Shown here: one piece after another, positions 6,442 through 14,906 of the stretch | Layout of the letters: each line of letters starts with the position of its first letter | Numbering within the stretch: position 1 is the first letter of the stretch | From: Candidatus Woesearchaeota archaeon | GTDB taxonomy: Archaea; Nanobdellota; Nanobdellia; Woesearchaeales; JAHWHD01 | DNA: 40,458 nt | Reading direction: 5' to 3' | Assembly (NCBI GenBank): GCA_019323515.1 | Contig: JAHWHG010000010.1 | Span: 1-40,458, forward strand | Notes under the pieces: model-generated | Databases searched by the model: none | What the model saw: the letters and a program-made list of their open reading frames with translations, nothing else | Told to the model about the DNA's origin: nothing | Made by a program: the position numbers and the translations under genes

Positions 6442-6966
6442 TTAATACGCTGAACCTCTTGATTCAAGTTTAAGGAAATCCTTTATCAATGTATGCAGTT
6501 TATAGGACCTATAATATAAAGGGTCCCATATTGTAGCACCCATCCTTCTTCCAACAATATAACTAAAATAAAAGTTCAATAAAGCAGAGGTAAAAGCTGT
6601 CCGCTCCCACCTGTTTTGGTAATCAGCAACAACATAACTCTTTATTACAATCTCCATCCTAGCCTTTGTAAGTATCCTTTTCTCGCCTTCAAGTATAACC
6701 TCAACAGGCTGCATGTCCCATAGATGAAAATCAACAGTTATGTGATACTCATAAAAATCACTTATCTTTTTCTCAGACTCCCAAGATATCTCAACCTCTC
6801 TTCCGTCAGAACCTGCCTTATCCTTATAAGTCGGCTCCTGGAAGATATACAGTCTGTCCTGGAACCATTTCACCATTAATTTATAGAGCCCATCAAAATC
6901 AAAAATACCCTTAAACCTAATAATAGGCATGTTCTGACTTGTGATAACAGGAATTGTATAACCCAT
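6442..6966 (-). CDS. Hypothetical protein, paralogue B of tandem pair
   Basis: 174 residues. It shares with the next gene the N-terminal pattern F.G.FDFDGLY.L, a central beta-sheet region and the motif VVADYQNRWERT (about 118-129), but overall identity is low, so the duplication is old. The start ATG follows a TATA-like stretch (about 6980-7000), so it may head its own transcript. The gap to paralogue A is 12 bases. The conserved DY.NRW core suggests a functional surface or fold signature. No enzyme family is recognised. Confidence 0.7.
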   Translation of the reverse strand: MGYTIPVITSQNMPIIRFKGIFDFDGLYKLMVKWFQDRLYIFQEPTYKDKAGSDGREVEISWESEKKISDFYEYHITVDFHLWDMQPVEVILEGEKRILTKARMEIVIKSYVVADYQNRWERTAFTSALLNFYFSYIVGRRMGATIWDPLYYRSYKLHTLIKDFLKLESRGSAY

Positions 6967-7010
6967 ACTAATACAAGTTTATAAAAAAAGAATATATAAA
7001 AGTTGTGTTT

Positions 7011-8855
7011 TTAGGATACTAAGACTTCAACATCCTTGCCAAATATCTTCTTAAGGTCTTCAAACATCTTTCTCTTGATAAAGACCCTTCCAGGTATCTG
7101 CACATTTGCCAGAGCACTCTCAAGCTCTTCAAGGTCACTATCCTTTACAGTATCCAAGCCACCCTCTGGATCGATTTTAGCCTTTGATATCCTTTTAGTA
7201 TCTTCATCAATATCATGTATGATAAAGGCCTGCTCTCCTAAAAGAACAACCTCACCATATGTTTCTCCATACTTAACCTTAATCTTTGACCGCTCAAGCT
7301 CTCTTGCTCTCTTTCTTTGCATGTACTCAACCATAAACTTGACAAAGTCACCAGAGTCCTGCTTAACCTTTTCAACCTCTTGCCTTACAAGCTTACCTTG
7401 TTCATAAGCATTCTTTGCCTTGATTATTGACTTCAATGACCTAAAGAATTGCTCAGGAATCTTTCCAGTGTCAACCATCTTCTCCTTAAAGATATCTGTA
7501 AGCTCTTTCTCTGAAACTTTCTCAACTCCTTCTAATCTCAGTACATCCCTTGATATTGTTACAATTGTATCATGCACATCAAGCATTGACTCAACTTCCT
7601 TTTTCTTCTGTATCTCCTCAAACAACTTATGAATTCTTTTAAGGTAATCCTCTGCATCCTTAAGCAAGGTATCTATTTCCTTTCCTGTCAGATCCTTTTT
7701 AGTGCCATGCTCAAGGTCCTTCCTTATCTTGATATTTCTTTCAAGAATCTTTACATACTTCTCTTCAAGAAGCTTTTCTTTCTTGACAAAAATGTCCCTC
7801 ATAAGTTCAGGAGTATCCCTTGGTGTTGAAGGCGGAATCCCGAACATCATCAGAGCTGCCTGTGACGGAGTAAGTATCGCAAGATAAGTATCCTCCATCC
7901 CAATATCCTTAATCTTCCACTTAACTCTCTGCAGCATCTGTTCACCAGAGCTCATATACATGTCAATCGCTTCCATTGAAGGCTTAAGGCGACCCATTTT
8001 CAGGAGTTGCTTCCATGGCATGAACACTCCCCTATCATAGAAAGGGACTCCATGCCTTAAACTAGTAAAGAACACTGGGTTTGCTTCCCTAAGACCATCC
8101 CAGAACTCTGTCAGTATCCATACTTGGACATTAAGCTTGTTCTGTATACCAGTCATCTGGCCAGCCTCAATACCCATACCGATTATGATTGCGCGAAGCT
8201 TATCCTTGAGCTCAGCCCTTGTCATTTTCTTGACATCAGTATCATCAATCACAATCCATACATCAATATCAGACGTCTTTGTAGCCTTTCCCTGTGTAAG
8301 AGAACCAGCTAAAACATAACTCACAATATACTTCTCAAACTTTTTAAGCACCATTGACTTATGTACTTCCGCGATTTTGATAGCTGACAACATACCTGTG
8401 TCAAACACTGGAGCTGCCAACGCTATTAACTGCAGAAGATCATACTTCCCATCATAACAAGCCTGCCAAAGTTCTGTTAAAAGAATTGTCTGCGGCGCAA
8501 TGTTCTTATCAATATCATTTGCAATGCTTGCAATTATTGTGCCAAGCTTATCCTTAAGCTCCTGCTTGGACATCTTTTTACTGTCTGTGTCATCGACAAG
8601 AACTAAAACATTTATCTTATCCTTATCAACCTCTTCACCCTCTCTTGGCTTCTCAGGAGGCAGAAGAGCAATTCCGTTTATATACTTCCCAAACTTCTCA
8701 ACAACCTGCTTCTGGAAGTTATCCAGTTTTGTCTTAATCTTCTTTAACTTATCCTGCACATCTTTTGGTAATTTATCAAAATCAGAAGGCATATCATTAT
8801 TTTCATTATTCTGTTTATTTGACTTTTTTGTAGACTTTGATTTTTTCTTTGCCAT
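7011..8855 (-). CDS. Nucleotidyltransferase-fold protein with duplicated domain
   Basis: 614 residues. After a Lys/Asn-rich tail come two copies of a nucleotidyltransferase-like unit. The first (about 60-125) keeps VLVDDTDSKKMSKQELKDKL but lacks the GS motif. The second (about 180-255) has AGSLTQGKATKTSDIDVWIV, the GS..G....SDID signature of the Pol-beta/MNT superfamily, followed by IDDTDVKKMTRAELKDKL. The C-terminal half is helical and charged (coiled coil about 360-450), then a small beta domain. ATG at 8855 is preferred over an upstream GTG because GGTGA sits at the right distance. Only the second copy could be catalytic. The substrate is unknown. Confidence 0.78.
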   Translation of the reverse strand: MAKKKSKSTKKSNKQNNENNDMPSDFDKLPKDVQDKLKKIKTKLDNFQKQVVEKFGKYINGIALLPPEKPREGEEVDKDKINVLVLVDDTDSKKMSKQELKDKLGTIIASIANDIDKNIAPQTILLTELWQACYDGKYDLLQLIALAAPVFDTGMLSAIKIAEVHKSMVLKKFEKYIVSYVLAGSLTQGKATKTSDIDVWIVIDDTDVKKMTRAELKDKLRAIIIGMGIEAGQMTGIQNKLNVQVWILTEFWDGLREANPVFFTSLRHGVPFYDRGVFMPWKQLLKMGRLKPSMEAIDMYMSSGEQMLQRVKWKIKDIGMEDTYLAILTPSQAALMMFGIPPSTPRDTPELMRDIFVKKEKLLEEKYVKILERNIKIRKDLEHGTKKDLTGKEIDTLLKDAEDYLKRIHKLFEEIQKKKEVESMLDVHDTIVTISRDVLRLEGVEKVSEKELTDIFKEKMVDTGKIPEQFFRSLKSIIKAKNAYEQGKLVRQEVEKVKQDSGDFVKFMVEYMQRKRARELERSKIKVKYGETYGEVVLLGEQAFIIHDIDEDTKRISKAKIDPEGGLDTVKDSDLEELESALANVQIPGRVFIKRKMFEDLKKIFGKDVEVLVS

Positions 8856-9007
8856 GGTATATGTCACCTTTTATGTTTTATATACTATTTATATACTCTA
8901 AAGTATATAAAGATTATGCAGTCAATTGTGACATTTTGGTCATATTAATAGGAATTTATAGATATTCTCCGTAAATTACTACTCATTAGGAGCAACAAAC
9001 CGAAAGA

Positions 9008-9016
9008 TTTATATAC
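9008..9016 (+). promoter_or_regulatory. BoxA promoter for the 206-residue gene
   Basis: TTTATATAC, about 26 bases before a predicted transcript start near 9038. An unusually strong Shine-Dalgarno (GGAGGT) lies 7 bases before the ATG at 9075, so this mRNA has a short leader. Confidence 0.6.
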
Positions 9017-9033
9017 TAGTTAGTAACTAACTA
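9017..9033. promoter_or_regulatory. Dyad TAGTTAG-TAA-CTAACTA, possible operator
   Basis: A perfect 7-bp inverted repeat with 3-bp centre immediately downstream of the BoxA and upstream of the expected transcription start. In archaea this is a typical repressor position. Confidence 0.5.
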
Positions 9034-9074
9034 TAGGTATTACAATAATAAACCATACGTATGGAGGTAAAATA

Positions 9075-9695
9075 ATGGCAACACCTAAAAAAAACAAAGT
9101 AGCTGATTTGGTTGAAAAGATCCAAAAAGCTCTTACAGAGGGGCAGTTTGACATGACAGCAGCAAAAGCTGCAGCTCTTTCACACCAGATTTTTGAGGCT
9201 TCTGGTGCAACACTTGAAGATACTAGCAAACTAAGACCTTTTGTCCAGGATGAAAAGAAGTACGGAAAAGCAGTTGATGAAGCTGTAGAAAAACTTTATG
9301 ATGCTTCAAACACTGAAATGGGTAAATTCATGAACATAGCAGACAACGACGAAAAAGAGTTCTTCAGTTCAAGATACTTTGGCGAACTTCCAGATCATGT
9401 GGCTGGAACAGTTAAAGCAAATCCAATGGCTTTTCAAGAAGCTGCAGGAAAAGCTGTGAAGAATCTTGATAAGTTAGGAGAGTTCGGTCACTTCTACATG
9501 ACAAGACAAGCACAGAAAGACGCTAAAGGAGTTGACGAGAAAGAACTGAAAGCTTACCTTACAGACGAGATTAAACTGAAAGGTCCAATTGATGACGACA
9601 AGCTTAAGAAGAACAAGGGAGCAATTGTCATGAGCATCGCAATGGGTCAGACTTCAAAAGAACGTCTAGCAATGCTTTGCTACAAGATTGAATAA
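9075..9695 (+). CDS. Hypothetical soluble protein, 206 residues
   Basis: A mostly helical, acidic protein (repeated Ala/Lys/Glu-rich amphipathic helices) starting MATPKKNKVADLVEKI, without Cys pairs, membrane segments or a recognisable catalytic motif; a single Cys lies near the C-terminus. The strong ribosome binding site, strong BoxA and adjacent dyad suggest a well-expressed and perhaps regulated gene. It is divergent from the nucleotidyltransferase-like gene, 220 bases away, and 33 bases upstream of the zincin-like gene on the same strand. I recognise no family. Confidence 0.72.
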   Translation: MATPKKNKVADLVEKIQKALTEGQFDMTAAKAAALSHQIFEASGATLEDTSKLRPFVQDEKKYGKAVDEAVEKLYDASNTEMGKFMNIADNDEKEFFSSRYFGELPDHVAGTVKANPMAFQEAAGKAVKNLDKLGEFGHFYMTRQAQKDAKGVDEKELKAYLTDEIKLKGPIDDDKLKKNKGAIVMSIAMGQTSKERLAMLCYKIE

Positions 9696-9728
9696 ACTTT
9701 TTAAATTTCTTTTTATTTCCTTTTTCTT

Positions 9729-10397
9729 ATGTACTACTCAAACACTTCAGGACTAAGAACATATTCTAGCCTAGAAAGCTCTATATATAACACTATAAGT
9801 AAAATAACACCTGAATCAGAATATATGAACAACTCATTCACTGAAAGACCTTCATATCAAAATATAAAACAAGACTACATTACAGAGCAAAGAAGACCTG
9901 AGCAGACAGACGTCATAATCTTAAAAGACTCGGCATTTGAACTATTCCTAAGATACTCTCCTTTATTAAAATCTTTAGAATCAGGAAAAGTAAAAGATAT
10001 CTACAAGGACTTTCTAAAAAAAGAAGGAAAGCACCTTTTAAAGTTCCTAAAAGACAAAGGCAGGAATTTCCTCGACCTACAAGGTTTTACAAGGATGAAG
10101 CTTGACAAGAACGCAATCGCAGCTGTAATCCGCTCAGGTTTCAAAGCTGTACTCTCTATAAACATAAACTTTGACGAGTTAGTATACGACTTTGCAAGAC
10201 ATAATCACCTTACATTAAGCGAAGCACTTACATACGTATTAGCGCATGAGACTGTACACTTAGCAGACGAAGTCTCAGAGAAACGTACAGAAAAGCTTGT
10301 AGGAGAATTCTTCCAGTACAGACATCAACAAACTGAACAGGAACACTTCATCAGGCTAAGCAAAGTAGCTTTCAGAAGATCAGAAGAAATAAAATAA
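9729..10397 (+). CDS. Putative zincin-like metallopeptidase
   Basis: 222 residues. HETVH at 173-177, in context YVLAHETVHLAD, is the HExxH zinc site of zincin peptidases, followed by a Glu-rich helix that could supply a third ligand (E182 or E185). The first 65 residues are Ser/Tyr/Asn-rich and probably disordered. There is no signal peptide, so action is cytoplasmic. The gene lies 33 bases after the 206-residue gene and ends 4 bases from the convergent Ig-like membrane protein gene. The motif is clear, but activity and substrate are inferred. Confidence 0.68.
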   Translation: MYYSNTSGLRTYSSLESSIYNTISKITPESEYMNNSFTERPSYQNIKQDYITEQRRPEQTDVIILKDSAFELFLRYSPLLKSLESGKVKDIYKDFLKKEGKHLLKFLKDKGRNFLDLQGFTRMKLDKNAIAAVIRSGFKAVLSININFDELVYDFARHNHLTLSEALTYVLAHETVHLADEVSEKRTEKLVGEFFQYRHQQTEQEHFIRLSKVAFRRSEEIK

Positions 10398-10400
10398 GAT

Positions 10401-11846
10401 TTATTCCTCAGCTGCAACAGTGCTGCTTATTGAAAGCCTGTTAGACTTGACAACAACATCATTTCCTTTCTTATCCTTGAACTTGATTATTGCAACAGGC
10501 AGCTCAAAGTCACCAACAATGCTCAGCCTTGACTTTATCTTATAAGTGATTATCCTCTCCTCATGCGGATCAAGGTCAGTGAAATTCCATCTCAGGACAG
10601 TGTTACCCTTTGCATTCCTGAAGGTCCTATCAGGAGCTAAAGTACCAACACCAAACTCTTTCAGCAAATCAGCAATATTCGGAACAATATCCCTAACTTC
10701 CAGTTTTTCAAGGTTTTTTCCTGTTCTGTTCTTTATGTTAAGAGAAACCTTCATCTCAGAGATCCCACCCTCGCCTCTTACAACATGCGAAGCTGTCTTC
10801 TTTATCATCACAGGACTTTTTGTAAGGTACATATACAAGACAACAAGCACCACTACTAGCAATAAACCATAGAACCATCTATAGTTAAGTACAACTGTAA
10901 CTTCAAGGCTCTCTTCAGGCTCAAGCTCAGTGTCCCATGCAAGATACCTCATACCATCACTCTTAATCACAGCGGTATGCTTTGGCTCAGTCGAAGAAAA
11001 CACTGACTGTATCAATGTAGTCTCAAGCTTTGCAAACTGTGAAACCCTATTATTCCCAGTATTGGTAAAAGTAATATGCCTCGTAGTCTTAAGAAACTCT
11101 TTAGTCTCCTGTACCTGTGCAAGAAACTCACCAGTGTAATCAAGCACCTTAAAACTCTTCTTTGTAGGTGTAAACACAGTATCATTAACCTGTAAAACTG
11201 AAACAAGCATATCATCAACAGGCCTTGTCAAAGGATCAAGCATAATCCTAACAACCTCAATCTTTTCTTCATTCGGACCGAGAGTAGTATGCACTTCCTT
11301 AGTAAATGTCTGAGAACTTAGCTTAATCAATAAATCATCAATATCTCTTGGATTCCTGTTTTTAAGATTAACCTTAACAATTAAATCCTCCCTAGGATCA
11401 ACTACCTCATCAATCAACACATCAGCAAACACATCAGCCACATAACCCATTGAACCTTCTTTATTAACAGTAATTTCAAGCTCATGCGTCATGGACTGTG
11501 AAGTCCTCTCAGAATCGATCACTAAAGTAATAATGTTCCTTCCACCAAGAACATTCTCTCTCGGCTTCAAAGAAAGTAAAACAGAACCAAAACCCTCACG
11601 TGCTACATCTAATCCTGTATTCTTCACATAAGTAGGGTCTGTAAACATATTCCATCTTGCATTATCAATAGAAAACCTGAAAGTGTCATCAATAGTTTTT
11701 GTATTCTCAATAGTCAAGTTAAACAGAGCCTCTTCTCCTAACAGAACTTTACTATGGATCGCGTCATGATTTACATTAAAGTCAACTGCACCAGCTAGAG
11801 AAACAGCTAATATTATTATAATAAATATGAGTATGCCCCTTTTCAT
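10401..11846 (-). CDS. Membrane-anchored protein with Ig-like/CARDB-type domains
   Basis: 481 residues. An N-terminal signal/anchor (KRGILIFIIIILAVSLAGAV) leads into repeated beta-sandwich segments with features of CARDB/NEW-type domains (FNLTIENT, IVKVNLKNRNP, RHITFTNTGN). A single transmembrane helix (about 327-346) follows, then another beta domain (EMKVSLNIKNRTGKNLEKLEV). If the N-terminus is exported, the last domain would face the cytoplasm. Such proteins usually serve as cell-surface scaffolds in archaea. ATG at 11846 is preferred over an upstream GTG because GAGGGTG lies 9 bases before it. Confidence 0.75.
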   Translation of the reverse strand: MKRGILIFIIIILAVSLAGAVDFNVNHDAIHSKVLLGEEALFNLTIENTKTIDDTFRFSIDNARWNMFTDPTYVKNTGLDVAREGFGSVLLSLKPRENVLGGRNIITLVIDSERTSQSMTHELEITVNKEGSMGYVADVFADVLIDEVVDPREDLIVKVNLKNRNPRDIDDLLIKLSSQTFTKEVHTTLGPNEEKIEVVRIMLDPLTRPVDDMLVSVLQVNDTVFTPTKKSFKVLDYTGEFLAQVQETKEFLKTTRHITFTNTGNNRVSQFAKLETTLIQSVFSSTEPKHTAVIKSDGMRYLAWDTELEPEESLEVTVVLNYRWFYGLLLVVVLVVLYMYLTKSPVMIKKTASHVVRGEGGISEMKVSLNIKNRTGKNLEKLEVRDIVPNIADLLKEFGVGTLAPDRTFRNAKGNTVLRWNFTDLDPHEERIITYKIKSRLSIVGDFELPVAIIKFKDKKGNDVVVKSNRLSISSTVAAEE

Positions 11847-12012
11847 TTTTTTCTTCACCCTCACAAGTATAAATCAGTATACATTTTAGTATAGGTGATA
11901 TATAAATGTTTTTATTTCAAATTTCCATATTGAAAAGAATCAAACCAACATATAACCATACAAAACAAAAAGAAAACATATTTATATACGCAAATAGCAT
12001 CAATAATGTAAA

Positions 12013-12291
12013 ATGACACCAAGAAGAATAAGAAAAATCAAGAATCTAGTGGATGAAGGCATCCCTTCAAAAAAACAATTCGTAGATAAATTTGCTGCTT
12101 TGATAACTTCAGCTTTTGGGTTGGTCGCAGCTCTTGCATGGAACGAAGCTGTTAAAGGCGCATTCACTGATTCAAGCCTGCAGGAATACGGGCCATGGGT
12201 ATACGCAGTTATCATAACAATTGTTGCTGTGCTGCTCACTTTATGGGTTGCAAAGATTGCAGCAAGAATAGCAGAGCAAGAAGCTAAGTGA
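12013..12291 (+). CDS. DUF5654 family membrane protein
   Basis: 92 residues with two hydrophobic segments (about 26-45, FAALITSAFGLVAALAWNEAV, and 62-85) separated by a short polar loop. This is the layout and core sequence (ALAWNEAVK) of the small archaeal DUF5654 membrane proteins, whose function is unknown. A TATA box (TTTATATAC, about 11981-11989) sits 27 bases before the ATG, so the mRNA is probably leaderless. The 3' end overlaps the convergent Rad50-like gene by 8 bases. Confidence 0.82.
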   Translation: MTPRRIRKIKNLVDEGIPSKKQFVDKFAALITSAFGLVAALAWNEAVKGAFTDSSLQEYGPWVYAVIITIVAVLLTLWVAKIAARIAEQEAK

Positions 12292-14761
12292 TTACACTAC
12301 TAACATGCTCATTTTTGTTTATTCTTATTATATTCTCTACAAAGCTCTCTATCTTGCTTTCATGTGAAACAATTATCACTTGCTTAACATTAAGCTCTTC
12401 AAGCACATCACGCACATTATCAAGCTGGCTGGAACTGAAACCATCAGTAGGCTCATCAAGTATTATAAGGTCTTTAGTCTCGATATCACCCTGGATGTCA
12501 TTGATGACTTTGTTCAGCGCCAATCTATAAGCCAATGAAGCTGAAGTTTTCTCACCCCCTGAAAGGTTTTCAATAGAAACTTCATACCCATCCTGCTCTA
12601 TCACTGGAGAAAAATCCTCATCAAGCCTTATGCTTATCGACTCATCCTGCATAAGCATCCCAAACCACTTCTGCAACAGTTCATTAAACTCAATATACAC
12701 AGTTGACATCACATGCTTCTCTATCACAGTCATCAGACTAATAAAGTGATCCTCAAGCCAATTAAGTGTAACCTTTAACTCCTGAAGCTGTTTCTTAGTG
12801 TCTTGCTTCTTCTTAAGCTCGTCATCAATTAACTGCATAAACCTCTTATGCGTCTCAAGTTCACTCTTAAGACCAGCTTTGTTCAGTTCAAGCTGCTTCT
12901 GTCTGTCAACGATTTGCGAATTCTCTTCCTTCAACACCTTGAGTTTATCCTCAACACCTTCCAACTCATTTATCTTATTTGATATCTCAATTTTATCAGT
13001 ATTTATCAGGGCAATCTGCTCCTTAAGACTTGACTGTTCTTTTGCAAAAACATCATACCTCTTTACCTTTTCATTAAGCAGATTCTCAAGATTAGTCAAC
13101 TCTAAACGTTTTGATTCATACTCTGTAAACCGTTTCAATAACTTACGCTTCACCTCAAGCCCAGATTTAAGTTCATCTAACTTCTCATCACTGAAATTGT
13201 CTAAGTCATAATCAAGCTTCATCTTTTTCAATGAAACTTCAGAATACCTTTTCTGTAGGTCTACAACCTCCTTATTCATCTCATTCAAACTGGATATCTC
13301 AGACCTCAGCTTCTCCCTTACACGCTCCTTATGCAATATGTCCTCAAACTTATCCCTTAGACTGCTAAGCTCTTTCTCAAGTTCCTTTTTCTGAACATAA
13401 TAACTCTTGAGCATCTCATCAAACCCCGCAATGTTATCTTCCTCCTTCTTAATTATTGAACGTTTATGCTCGTCAGATACTGACTGGAGGCAAGTAGGAC
13501 AATTCTCAAGTCTCTTTATGCTTGACTTAAGCTCTTCTGCTCTCTTCTTCAGTACCTCAGACTCACTTATTACACGTAACAGGTCCTTAATCTCAACATC
13601 AAGCTCAATCATTCTCCTGTTAACGCTCTTTTTTTCAGCTATCTGTTTTTCAATATCTTCAAGCTCGGCCTTCTTGACTTTAAGGTCACGCAGCTTCAAT
13701 GTCTTTAATTCAATCTCTTTTCTAGAAATCTTCAGCTGTTCCTGCAGGAACAGAACCTCCTGCTCAACCTTTGTCTTGCTTTCAGTCATTGTCAATAACT
13801 CTTTTTCAAGAGCTTCAATCTCTTTTTCAAACAATTCTTTTTCATTATCAGGCTTCTCTGGAAGCTTAAACCCCTCAATCTCCTTCCTGTGCTTTGCTAT
13901 CTGTATCTCAAGTTCATCGATGTCATCAGAATTACGCTTCCTTCTCTTAACAATCTCCATAAGTTTAGCATTCTTGATCTCAAGTTCATGCTTTAACTGT
14001 AACAACTCTTTAACCTTCAGCTCAAAATCCTCAAGCTCTTTTGACTTCATTTTAAGCTCCTCAACAACTTTATCAAGCTCTGGCATGATCCTTGCAAGTT
14101 CTGCCTCAACCCTGTTAATATCCTTCTCCTTCTCAGATTTCTGCAACTTCTTCTCCTCAAAATCAGAAATAGTACCCTTAAAAAGGTTAATCCTATCCTT
14201 GATTGACTTAATTACAAAAACAGAATTCTCTCTAACCAGCTTATACTTATCAATATTAAAAACCTTCCTAAGAGTATTAAGCCTAAGCTCAGCAGCTTCT
14301 AGTAAAATCTGTTTCATCTGCTCCTGCGGAGTATAGACAGTATATCTATAGATAAAATCCTTACTCTTTGAAAGCTCTGACATTGGATAACCTAAAAGTT
14401 CAAGCACCTTTGCCTTCAGTTCAACAGCAGTTGCATCTGTCTTAATCCCATCCACAATAAGGTAGCCAGCTACCTGCTTGATTTCTCCTTTCTGCCTTTT
14501 CAGTGACCTCTTTATTATCACGTTCTTGTTATTTATAGAAAATTCAAGCTCAACACTTCCTTCATTCTTACCATTCCTCAACAATGCATCCCCACTCAAC
14601 TGCCCTCTCCTTACACCGAACAATGCAAACTCAATAGCAAGAAGTATTGTTGACTTCCCAGAACCAATATCACCGCTCAACAACACAGACCCTGCAGGAA
14701 ACTCAATCATCTCACTAAGATAACTTCTAATGTTCTGGAGTTTAATAGACTTAAGAATCAT
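12284..14761 (-). CDS. Rad50/SMC-like ATPase with zinc hook
   Basis: 825 residues from the ATG at 14761 (an upstream TTG is less likely; BoxA-like ACTATAAAAG lies 29 bases before this ATG). Walker A is GDIGSGKS (about 30-37). Two long coiled coils flank a zinc hook CPTC (about residue 420). The C-terminal lobe has the ABC signature LSGGEK and Walker B LIILDEPTDG. This is the architecture of Rad50, the ATPase that with Mre11 senses and processes DNA breaks, though other hook-bearing SMC-like ATPases exist. No mre11, herA or nurA lies next to it here, which is unusual for archaeal rad50. Confidence 0.87.
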   Translation of the reverse strand: MILKSIKLQNIRSYLSEMIEFPAGSVLLSGDIGSGKSTILLAIEFALFGVRRGQLSGDALLRNGKNEGSVELEFSINNKNVIIKRSLKRQKGEIKQVAGYLIVDGIKTDATAVELKAKVLELLGYPMSELSKSKDFIYRYTVYTPQEQMKQILLEAAELRLNTLRKVFNIDKYKLVRENSVFVIKSIKDRINLFKGTISDFEEKKLQKSEKEKDINRVEAELARIMPELDKVVEELKMKSKELEDFELKVKELLQLKHELEIKNAKLMEIVKRRKRNSDDIDELEIQIAKHRKEIEGFKLPEKPDNEKELFEKEIEALEKELLTMTESKTKVEQEVLFLQEQLKISRKEIELKTLKLRDLKVKKAELEDIEKQIAEKKSVNRRMIELDVEIKDLLRVISESEVLKKRAEELKSSIKRLENCPTCLQSVSDEHKRSIIKKEEDNIAGFDEMLKSYYVQKKELEKELSSLRDKFEDILHKERVREKLRSEISSLNEMNKEVVDLQKRYSEVSLKKMKLDYDLDNFSDEKLDELKSGLEVKRKLLKRFTEYESKRLELTNLENLLNEKVKRYDVFAKEQSSLKEQIALINTDKIEISNKINELEGVEDKLKVLKEENSQIVDRQKQLELNKAGLKSELETHKRFMQLIDDELKKKQDTKKQLQELKVTLNWLEDHFISLMTVIEKHVMSTVYIEFNELLQKWFGMLMQDESISIRLDEDFSPVIEQDGYEVSIENLSGGEKTSASLAYRLALNKVINDIQGDIETKDLIILDEPTDGFSSSQLDNVRDVLEELNVKQVIIVSHESKIESFVENIIRINKNEHVSSVIT

Positions 14762-14852
14762 GCTCAAAGTAACAACAAACTTGCTTTTATAGTTTTGTGT
14801 AACTTCGATATATATTTTTGATGTTATATATTCTTCACCAACAGAAGATTAA

Positions 14853-14868
14853 CTCAAATTAATTTGAG
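14853..14868. promoter_or_regulatory. Perfect 16-bp palindrome CTCAAATTAATTTGAG, likely operator
   Basis: It lies 7 bases upstream of the BoxA (14876-14884, TTTAAATAA) that serves the winged-helix/Nudix gene. Position and symmetry fit a site for a dimeric regulator, most simply the encoded protein itself. Confidence 0.6.
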
Positions 14869-14875
14869 ATTATGA

Positions 14876-14884
14876 TTTAAATAA
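14876..14884 (+). promoter_or_regulatory. BoxA of the winged-helix/Nudix gene
   Basis: TTTAAATAA centred 27 bases before the ATG at 14907, consistent with leaderless transcription. Confidence 0.6.
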
Positions 14885-14906
14885 AAGTACATCTTTCAAG
14901 GGAAAT

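Noticed and set aside
7471..7479. Further TCCAGTGTC match inside the nucleotidyltransferase-like gene
   Set aside because: It is only 9 bases long, within coding sequence and not near an endonuclease gene; likely chance.
13407..14336. 309-codon Ser-rich frame opposite the Rad50-like gene
   Set aside because: It is an antisense shadow of a Lys/Glu-rich coiled coil, where long Ser/Phe-rich frames are expected.
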